Shown in pieces: positions 56,237-64,000 of a stretch of DNA of 64,000 nt. The notes beneath the pieces are model-generated. The model had not been told where the DNA came from. It was given only the letters and a program-made list of their open reading frames with translations, and ran no database searches. Source of the stretch: Lucinisca nassula (Eukaryota; Mollusca; Bivalvia; Lucinida; Lucinidae); assembly GCA_963580285.1 (NCBI GenBank), contig OY757024.1, positions 121,954,045 to 122,018,044 on the forward strand, read 5' to 3'. The stretch's first letter is position 1. Every line of letters begins with the position of its first letter. The position numbers and the translations under genes are program-made.

Positions 56237-57229
56237 TAAATTTGACCTTTGACTTCACCCCATGATCCAGGGGAGGGGCGGGGCTTGGTAAGATCAAATA
56301 CTGGCTACAACCGTGCGCATCTGTAGCCCCTAGGCAATAAGTACACAAGGTTTGGTTACCATAGGCCAAGAAATATAAAAAGGAGCTGTATTCATCAGGT
56401 TTGTCGCAGACGGAAGGAGGGGTTGACGAACTTCTGGACACCTGTGACAAAACTAGTATACCTTTTTGTCACATAAAAGCGGGTATAATAAATGTATACT
56501 TGCCCCTTAATTAATTATTTACCTTTGTTGGTTTCGGGCGAAACGACTGGAAGGTGGCACTCTAGGCTAAGCATCAAAAGGTGAAAAATATCCGAAAACA
56601 TTCTTTTATAGCATACTCCATGTAATTATTTACATCATCAGTAATGAACATAACCAGGATATTGTTGTAAAATTTAAAGAAAAAGATACCGTTTACATTT
56701 ATGTCTCTGAATTAAAAAAGAATGTGATTATTGGATTGTTACGCATTACTACTTACTGGTTGAAGGAAACAAAATTTGAATGTGACTAGCATTGAAAAAC
56801 CAGAAACTAGAAATTTAGTTATGAAGTATAATTTTGTTATTATTACTTTCTCTTCTATAAAATGTTAACATAAATGGCGTGATTACAAAATAATAACGAG
56901 GGTTTTTCAGACTTCCTCACCGTTTGTAAAATTCAAAGTATTTCTTATTAGAAACAACATTGCTAGCCAACGTATTTACGGGATTCCGTTTTTAGAAGGA
57001 AGCCAGCTTGCTGCAAATACATGTATGTGAGAATACAATATGCCACTTTGATGTGTTGTCGTAATGCCTTTAAACTCCGCGTTAAATTTGCCACGTCTAT
57101 GTGTCTAAGTAGAATGACTAATTTATCATCCGACAGATGGTGCAAATATAAGAAATACTCAACCCATGTCACAGAATAAATATTGAAACTGTTTATTCAG
57201 GCTTTGTTCAGTAGGCTTTCTTTACAGAC
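56237..57229. other. No gene recognised
   Basis: 56237-56460 resembles more TTTTAGCTCACC-type element interior. 56460-57229 is AT-rich and unassigned. Confidence 0.4.
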
Positions 57230-58962
57230 AGCGTATATTTCGATACGACCTGTAAGGAAAAGAACGGCAAGAGGTCACCTACATAATTCCTGCCAATCAT
57301 GCCCCTGGGGTCCAAATGGGCCACGCCCCGTGGCCCTTTAGCTCCTATAGACTCATAATGGAAAAAAGCTTCAAACATCTTCTTTTCTGAAACCACAGAG
57401 CCCAGAGCTGAGATATTTGGCATGTAGCAACGGCAAGTGGTCACCAACTTAATTCCTGCCAATCATGCCCCTGGGGTCCAAATAGGCCACACCCCGGGGC
57501 CCCTTAGCTCCCATACACTCATAATAGAAAAAAAGCTTCAAAAATCTTCTTCTCTGAAACCACAGGGCCCAGAGATTAGATATTTAGCATGTAGCAACGG
57601 CAAGTGGTCACCTACATAATTCCTGCCAATCATACCACTGGGGTCCAAACGGGCCACACCCCGGGGCTCTTTAGCTCCTATAGACTCATAATGGAAAAAC
57701 GCTTCAAAAATCTTGTTCTTTGGAACCACAGCGCCCAGTGCTGAGGTATTTAGCATGTAGCAACGGCAAATGGTCACCTACTTAAATCCTGCCAATCATG
57801 CCCCTAGGGTCCAAATGGGCCACGCCCCGGGGCCCCTTAGCTCCCATAGACTCATAATGGAAAAAAAGCTTCAAAATGTTTTTTTCTCTGAAACCACAGG
57901 GCCCAGAGTTTAGATATTTAGCATGTAGCAATGGCAATTGGTCACCTACATAATTCCTGCCAAACATGCCCCTAGGTTTCAAAGGGACCATGCTTCGGGG
58001 CCCCTTTGCTCCAATAGACTCATAATGGAAAAAAGCTTAAAACATCTTTTTCTCTAAAACCACAGCACCCAGAGCTTAAATATTAAGCACGTGGCAATGG
58101 CTAGTGGTCCCCTACATAATTCCTACCAATCATGCCCCTGGGGTCCCAAAGGGCCACGCCCCGTGGCCCTTTAGCTCCTATAGACTCATAATGCGAAAAA
58201 AAGCTTAAAAAATCTTCTTCTCTGAAACCACAGCGCCCAGAGCTTAGATATTTAGCACGTAGCAATTGCAAGTGGTCACTTACATATTTCCAGCTAATCA
58301 TGCCCCTAGCGTCCAAATGGGCCACGCCCCGGGGCCCCTTAGCTCCTATAGACTCATCATGTTAAAAAGCTTCAAAAATCTTCTTCTCAGAAACTGTGAA
58401 CCACAGAACTTAGATATTTAGTATCTAGCAGCATAAAATAGCCAGCTACATAAATCCTGCTAACCCTGCCCCTGGGGTCAAAATTGGCCACGCCCGAGCT
58501 CATCACCTCCAATAGACTTATAATGGAAAAAAAAAACTTAAAAATCTTCTTCTATGAAACCATGGCCCAGAGCTTAGATTTTGGACCCTTTGGGTCAAAA
58601 TTGGCCAAGCCCCAGGGCTCATTTGCTTCTAAAGACTTATACTGGAAAAAACGTAAAAAAATCTTTTTCTCCACAACCATAAGGCACAGATTTTGTTTGA
58701 TTTGAGGTTTTACATCCCCGACAACACTGTATAGGTCAATTTGGAGATGTCTCTTCCAATTTTGTTGGACTTTTACCAGACATTGAGATGAAATTACATC
58801 TCAAGCCCTGTCGCCCAATGAAACCAGTAGGGTTTATAAGCATGGACACCGCTTTGCCTAAGCTTAGATATTTAGTATGTAGCAATGTCAAGTTGTCTCC
58901 TACACTAATGATTTTCTGGTACACAGGTGAGCGATATAGGGCCATTGGGCCCTCTTGTTTAT
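57230..58962 (-). repeat. Satellite array, ~167-bp unit, with CCTCTTGTTT-type end (E3)
   Basis: About eight units of 'tcctgccaatcatgcccctggggtcc', 'actcataatggaaaaa' and 'cttcttctctgaaaccacag'. The end at 58917-58962 is 'aggtgagcgatatagggccattgggccctcttgttta', the same terminus as E1 and E2. I do not see the opposite terminus. Strand is arbitrary for the units. Confidence 0.8.
58688..58858 (-). mobile_element. SINE-S copy g, 5'-truncated
   Basis: 'ttgtttgatttgaggttttacatcccc' to 'tttataagcatggac'. It sits inside the 167-bp satellite, whose 'acaga' and 'gcttagatatttag' it separates. Target duplication not clear. Confidence 0.7.
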
Positions 58963-59239
58963 CAATCATAAGGCTCCAAGCAGATTTTCCAGATATTTTG
59001 AGGGGAGAACATTTTGCTCACCGGTCTGTCTGTAACACTGGGCGAACATACTGTACTCGATGATGGATGACAAAATAATGTCCTTTACTCGCCGTCTGTT
59101 GGCAAGGCGAGGAGTCCCAGCATCTACGGCTGGTTGTCATCATGAGTTAGTACCCTTTATCCTTAGTTTAGAGTCGGTGTACTTATATCAGAGTACTCCG
59201 AGCGATACATTGTCGCCGCAGTGTTAAAATAACGGTGGT

Positions 59240-59370
59240 GCACTCATTTTTTCGTGTTTCTGCTTTGGCATGCGGATTGTGGGTACTCGTTAGAACGGCC
59301 TCACGCAGTGATACTGTTCTAACATGTGGACGCGGTCCGTATTCTGGGCAGAAGTAGGGAACAATGGCAA
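59240..59370. repeat. Palindromic MITE core copy, diverged
   Basis: 'tttctgctttggcatgcggattgtgggtactcgttagaacggcctc' is followed by an inverted arm with 'gttctaacatg' and 'gcagaagtaggg'. Confidence 0.5.
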
Positions 59371-59618
59371 ACCTTTGCACCGTCATTTTCAGCCATATGT
59401 TTTGTTAGAAGAACATTATATTTATGGTAACGCATTGGTTGTTTGGCCAATGGCGTTCTAAGGGACAATTCCAATCATTTAAAAGTGTAATGTTTCTGTA
59501 TTTTATTTGTACATGTATAAGCTCGTTTCTTAAGTGTAATAGTTTTGTCTTAAATGTAGCAAGCTTTGGTGCACTGAGGTTATATCAGTCCCACCAAGTG
59601 TATTCGGCCGCAACGTCG

Positions 59619-59658
59619 TGACGTCAAATTGACGTTGACGTCATGACCGTTGACGTCG
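59619..59658. promoter_or_regulatory. Cluster of CRE-like palindromes
   Basis: TGACGTCA occurs at 59619-59626 and 59636-59643 and TGACGTCG at 59651-59658, with 'tatataacgctcg'-like AT sequence after. CRE palindromes bind CREB/ATF factors. They lie about 1.1 kb before a Gypsy gag, so they could belong to its LTR, but no LTR pair can be seen in this window. Confidence 0.35.
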
Positions 59659-60215
59659 AATATACGTTGATATAACGCTCGCTTGCCCGCTCCTAGTGAT
59701 CTGTTATGCAGGTTTCCCGTGCAATGAGGGGTGGCTTTCATTTATCGCATTTGTCAAAGGTCAAATTATCCTGAAAGTTTCACAACCCCCCACTTGCGCG
59801 GGCATGGCATCACACATCAGGGAGAGAATTTGAAAAGTTGAGGTTAGCAGAGATTATTATAAGATGTTCGTTAATTTCAGACATCTACAAGGCTTTATGA
59901 TCTACCAATGGCCTGTGGTCCGTAGTAGCATCTAATCGACTGTTTGGTCAAGCCAAGAGGGTAATCCATACTTGACGTAGTCAGAAACGAATCTCTTATA
60001 TGAAGGGAGAATCTCCAACAAGAAGGACGTGAAGGAGGCAGACAGGCGTCCGGTGTATCAGAGAGATCTCCTTAAACGTGTATGGTTAAAAAAATGAACA
60101 CATCTCGTATATAACAATTCCAAAAATGGGAACAGAAAAGGAATTAACTTATTGCTCCTAAGAGCATTGTGCACATGGCCATAAATAACTGTTGTTTTCC
60201 ATAAGTGAGTGTGTG

Positions 60216-60716
60216 TTGTGTACTGTTTTATTGAAGTGACGTGCACTGTTTTATTGAAGTGACGTGTACTGTTTTATTGAAGTGACGTGTACTGTTTTAT
60301 TGAAGTGACGTGTCCTTTTTTATTGAAGTGACGTGTCCGGTTTTATTGAAGTGACGTGTCCGGTTTTATTGAAGTGGCGTGTCCGGTTTTATTGAAGTGG
60401 CGTGTCCAGTTTTATTGAAGTGGCGTGTCCGGTTTTATTGAAGTGACGGGTCCGGTTTTATTGAAGTGACGGGTCCGGTTTTATTGAAGTGACGGGTCCG
60501 GTTTTATTGAAGTGACGGGTCCGGTTTTATTGAAGTGACGGGTCCGGTTTTATTGAAGTGACGGGTCCGGTTTTATTGATGTGACGGGTCCGGTTTTATT
60601 GATGTGACGGGTCCGGTTTTATTGATGTGACGGGTCCGGTTCTATTGATGTGACGGGTCCGGTTCTATTGATGTGACGGGTCCGGTTCTATTGATGTGAC
60701 GGGTCCGGTTCTATTG
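60216..60716 (+). repeat. Minisatellite, 23-bp unit, ending at the gag start
   Basis: About 22 units of GTGACGGGTCCGGTTTTATTGA type. Variants are ordered along the array: TACTG then TCCGG; GAAGTGAC then GAAGTGGC; GACGTG then GACGGG; GAAG then GATG; TTTTAT then TTCTAT. The last unit overlaps the gag ATG (60717). 59660-60215 holds nothing I recognise. Confidence 0.9.
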
Positions 60717-61199
60717 ATGGCAAACGTTAAAATCGCCCATGAACAGACTGAGAAAGCAGCGCGGGCTAAGGATCCTAAGTTGCCTTACTTTGACGAGGCA
60801 AAGGATAAGATGGATACTTATATTTCGCGGTTTGAGAAATACGCGACCGCGAATAAGTGGGAAACGGATCGTTGGGCTATAAATTTGAGTGCATTTTTAA
60901 AAGGCCGTGCCCTGGAAGTTTATGATAGGCTCTCAAATGAAGATGCAAATGATTATGTTAAGCTCAAAGAGGCATTGCTGAAAAACTTTGACATGACTGA
61001 AAGAGGTTTCCGGAAAAGGTTTCGTTACGAGAGACCGGTTAAGAGTGAGACTTTTATACAGTTCAGTGGCAGACTGAGTAGTTATTTTGATAAGTGGTTG
61101 TCCTTGGTAATGTCACGAAATCATATGACGCAGTCTGAGATTTTATGGCAAGGGATCATTTTTTGGAATGTTGCAATAGGGAATTGTACGTTCATTTGA
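60717..61199 (+). pseudogene. gag: Gypsy Gag, capsid region
   Basis: Starts MANVKIAHEQ just after the minisatellite. LPYFDEAKDKMDTYISRFEK, WAINLSAFLKGRALEVYDRL and FDMTERGFRKRFRYERP resemble Gypsy capsid of the kind thought to have given rise to the vertebrate SCAN domain. Near 61145 the frame shifts by one base and Gag continues in the next entry. The in-frame ATG at 60696 lies in the minisatellite, so I did not use it. Confidence 0.78.
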
Positions 61200-62284
61200 A
61201 GCCCAGGGAAATTGAAAGTGTATCTGACATGGCTAAGGAGGCCGATCTCTTTGCGGAAGCGAGAGGCGGTGTCCTTAGCTGTGTGTCGAAGGCAGCACAA
61301 GGCGGAAAAGGGGGGCCTCAAAATAAGCCCAACGATCCAAACAAAAATAATGATACCACTTCCGGTAAGAAACCGGACATAAAGTGTGGTATATGCGGTA
61401 AGGCGCACTTAACATTTAAGTGCTGGAACCATCCCAGCCGTAAGATGGTTTCGAGCGCGAATATAGAGGAAAATAAAACGGTTGACAATACGGCTGACCA
61501 TAATATTGGTCGTGGTGCTAACCGCGGACGCGGAAGAGGTCGAGGAGATTATCGAGGACGCGTTAGAGGAATGCATCAAGATCAAAACAGTAGTACAGCT
61601 AAGGGAGATCATCAGATAAGCTTTTGTAGAGCAAATAGTAATAACAGTGACTCTACTTTTGATAGTGATATGCAGAGTGCTTATCCAGTGAAAGATGCTC
61701 TTGATACTTCTTTGAGTAAGGATAAGGAAGGGGTTTGTTATTTCTTGAAGTCTAGGTTACCCACAGCTCTCGGTTTGGTGAATGGAAAAAAGGTAGTGGT
61801 ATTACGAGATACTGGGTGTACTGGTTTGGTAATTCGTAGATGTTTGGTATCTGATGATCAGTTGATTGATAAGGAATCTGAGGTCACATTGATTGATCAA
61901 ACTTCCAATGTTTGTCCAATGGCACTAATTGATATAGATTGTCCCTTTTTCAAAGGTACTACTGAGGCATTATGCATGGATGATACACTATACGACTTGG
62001 TTATTGGTAATATTGACGGTTCTAGGCTGCCTGATTGGTCACATTTCTCGGCAGATAATGCAGCTAGTGTGGTTACCAGGTCACAAGCTAGGAATGAAGG
62101 AAAAGTGTACAGAAAACTTAAGGTCCCGGAACAGATTTTAAGCGGTGGCAGGGAAGCTTTCAAACTTGCTCAGCAGAGTGATTCTAGTTTGCACTTGATC
62201 AGGCGTAGGGTACAATCTGGGATAGTTTTGGTCACTAGAGGCTTGAATAGGGGTGAAGCTAAGTTTGTCAGTAAGAAAGACTGA
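61145..62284 (+). pseudogene. gag-pr: Gypsy Gag C-terminus, zinc knuckle and protease
   Basis: 379 residues. RELYVHLKPREIESVSDM (capsid end), CGICGKAHLTFKC zinc knuckle (C-x2-C-x3-H-x4-C), an RG-rich stretch (GANRGRGRGRGDYRGRVRG) likely binding RNA, then protease VVVLRDTGCTGLV with the DTG active site and YDLVIGNIDG. It ends with a stop at 62284, one codon before the integrase frame opens at an ATG overlapping it. Confidence 0.82.
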
Positions 62285-62881
62285 TGTATAGGCAGTTTAC
62301 TCTCGGCAATAAGACCTCATTACAACTTATTGTTCCTTCTAGTTATAGAGAAAAGGTTCTTAAGCTTGCCCATGAATCTTTATTGGCAGGACACTTGGGT
62401 ATCAGAAAAACCTTAGACAGATTTGTATCGGAGTTTTATCGGCCTGGTGTTTGTGGCGATGTATCTCGGTTTTGTAAGTCGTACGACATTTGCTAGAGAA
62501 CCATACCGAAGGGTCGTGTCCCTAAGGTACCTTTAGGTAGAATGCCCATTATTCAAGAGGGTGGCTGTTGATATTGTCGGTCCCATTGAACCTCGGTCTG
62601 ATCGGAAGTCCCGGTACATTTTGACCTTAATTGATTATGTCACACGATATCCTGAGGCAGTGGCATTGCCTAGTATTGAAACTGAGCGGGTAGCGGAGGC
62701 CCTTGTCGAGATGTTCAGTAGAGTTGGTGTACCTGATGAGTTGCTTTCAGACTGTAGTACCCAGTTTACCTCTGAGGTCATGAAGGAGGTCAGTAGGTTG
62801 CTTTCATTACAGCAGTTAACGACATCGATTTATCATCCGATGACAAATGGCTTAATTGAAAAAAATTCCATGCTTGCCTGA
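62284..62881 (+). pseudogene. int: Gypsy integrase, zinc finger and catalytic core
   Basis: 62284-62496: AHESLLAGHLG and CKSYDIC, the H-H-C-C finger. A TAG follows at 62494 and the reading resumes after a further break near 62560 as VAVDIVGPI. Core: VDIVGP with first D, LLSDCSTQF with second D, NGLIEK with E. The frame breaks at a run of seven A (62839-62845) near 62850 and continues in the next entry. It would join element cDNA to target DNA. Confidence 0.82.
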
Positions 62882-64000
62882 AGCAGATGCAGCGCAAGTT
62901 GAGTGCTGAACGACCCAGAGACTGGGATAAGTATTTACCCGCATTGTTGTTTGCTGTAAGAGAAGTTCCTCAAGAGAGTCTTGGTTTCTCGCCTTTCGAA
63001 CTGTTGTTTGGTCGTAATGTCAAAGGCCCAATGTCTATTTTGAGGGAACTTTGGTCAGAGGAGGTAGAGGACGAGCAGGTGCATTCAACTTATCAATATG
63101 TTATTGATATGAGGAATAAAATTGAGGAAACATGTAAATTAGCACATGAAAACCTTAGGAAGGCTCAAATCAGGCAAAAAAGTACTATGATACGCCAGTT
63201 TACAGTGGGAGATAAAGTTCTCATCGTACTTCCCACTAGTAGCAACAAGTTGCTATTACAATGGAATGGCCCGTATGTAGTTGAGGAGGTAGTTAATAAA
63301 ATGGCCTACAGAATTGATGTAGAGGGGGTAGTGAAGACAAATCATGCAAACATGCTAAAGCAGTACGTCGAACGGCATACTGCGTCACATTGCCTTTTGT
63401 CAACAGAATCGGTATGTTCCACTGAGGACGATGAGAGCGACGTACTATCATTAAATGATTGTATTTTCCCATTAGGATCTGATAATGAATCATTTGAAGA
63501 AGTCCAAGTTTCGGACAAGTTAACGCCGGAACAACAAGATGAAATCAAGTCGCTCATAAGTCAGTATCCGGACGTATTGACGAGTATACCGGGTCGTACT
63601 GACTTAATCAAACATGATATAAAACTGCTGACGACTGAACCAGTAAGGTCTAAGGGTTATCCTATCCCGTATAAGACGCGTGACGTCATGGAAAAGGAAC
63701 TTCAGGAAATGCTTGAGTTCGATGTTATTGAGCCCTCGGTTTCGCCATATTCCTCGCCGTTCGTTCTTGTACCAAAGAAGGACGGATCGATACGGTTTTG
63801 TATCGATTTCCGTAAGCTAAATAAGATTACGGAATTCGATGCAGAACCTATGACGAATATGGAGGAAGTTATCAATAGAATGTCTGACCACAGGTACTTC
63901 ACGAAAATGGATCTTTGTAAAGGTTATTGGCAGTTAGTCCTCGCCGAGGCGGCAAAACCTCTCACTGCATTTGAAACTCCTGAAGGGCTTTTCCAATTCA
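62881..64000 (+). CDS. pol: Gypsy integrase C-terminus, linker and start of RT (partial)
   Basis: Open from 62881 to the window end (373 codons), with no stop. KQMQRKL and PALLFAVREVPQESLGFSPF finish the integrase core. RQFTVGDKVLIVLPTSSNK and LLLQWNGPYVVEEVVNKMAY form the GPY/F C-terminal domain. After an acidic linker (STEDDESDVLSLND) comes RT: DGSIRFCIDFRKLNK, RYFTKMDLCKGYWQL (first catalytic Asp) and AFETPEGLFQF. No protease lies between, so integrase and RT are fused in this order in one frame. Confidence 0.87.

Larger units (their letters stand above)
60717..64000 (+). mobile_element. Ty3/Gypsy element, gag-PR-IN-RT order (Gmr1-like), broken, runs off the window
   Basis: Gag, zinc knuckle, protease, integrase and then RT follow in that order on the plus strand. 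Normal Gypsy elements have RT before integrase; the Gmr1 lineage is known for IN before RT. The RT runs to the window end. Frameshifts or stops lie near 61145, 62280, 62494, 62560 and 62850. LTRs are not seen. Confidence 0.85.

Noticed and set aside
57208..58325. Repeated 69-84-codon minus frames with GAKGPRGVAHLDPRGMIGR-like motif
   Set aside because: They repeat with the 167-bp satellite and differ by frame breaks; a satellite translation, not a repeat protein.

Overview
The window looks like repeat-dense DNA from a lophotrochozoan animal, most likely a bivalve mollusc. I found no convincing host protein-coding gene. Nearly every coding stretch is a piece of a retroelement: non-LTR elements, Penelope-like elements (PLEs), two Ty3/Gypsy lineages, and tRNA-derived SINEs. 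The spaces between them are filled with MITEs, satellites and microsatellites. The organism call rests on this mixture (GIY-YIG PLEs, hammerhead-ribozyme repeats, SINEs ending in GACGTTAAAC, elements bounded by TTTTAGCTCACC and CCTCTTGTTT) and is an inference.

Layout: 1-1463 is a homogeneous tandem array (340-bp period) with one tRNA-like Pol III gene per unit. 3.06-3.85 kb holds a PLE 3' fragment ending in a perfect 100-bp palindrome. 3.9-6.6 kb is a 5'-truncated LINE, joined at 6.65-7.9 kb to a PLE-like RT element here called R1. 8.3-16 kb is a repeat region split by a young Gypsy element (9768-14431, two 176-bp LTRs, AAAG target duplication). 16.0-18.9 kb is an old LINE broken by a SINE and by a TTAA-flanked MITE. 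19-22 kb has R1 tails and a palindromic MITE family. 22.3-24.9 kb is an inverted pair of ~160-bp satellite arrays carrying a hammerhead-ribozyme repeat. 28.9-29.8 kb is an RNase H LINE relic. 31.1-33.3 kb is a satellite-filled element. 34.6-36.9 kb is another LINE. 37.7-42.6 kb holds SINEs, R1 copies and microsatellites. 43.16-44.82 kb is a 383-bp tandem array with a hammerhead ribozyme in every unit. 45.5-50.8 kb has piggyBac-like MITEs and shuffled R1 copies. 52.9-59 kb is two more satellite-filled elements. 60.2-64 kb is a minisatellite leading into a Gypsy element whose integrase lies before its reverse transcriptase (Gmr1-like order).

Most notable: the 43.16-44.82 kb array is bounded by a 13-bp direct repeat, and each ~383-bp unit carries a type I hammerhead. 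This is what a retrozyme (a non-autonomous retroelement that moves through self-cleaved, probably circular RNA) would leave behind. A 251-bp relative with a textbook hammerhead lies at 22.5 kb and a decayed one at 51.7 kb. The PLE fragment at 3.1 kb ends in hammerhead-like sequence too, so possible partner machinery is present in the same window.

The elements interact mainly by nesting. SINEs with visible target duplications sit in LINE, satellite and R1 sequence, and the Gypsy element sits in a degenerate repeat. Most coding copies carry frameshifts or stops. The Gypsy element at 9.8-14.4 kb is the most intact, with LTRs about 2% apart, but it has a frameshift and altered catalytic-motif residues.
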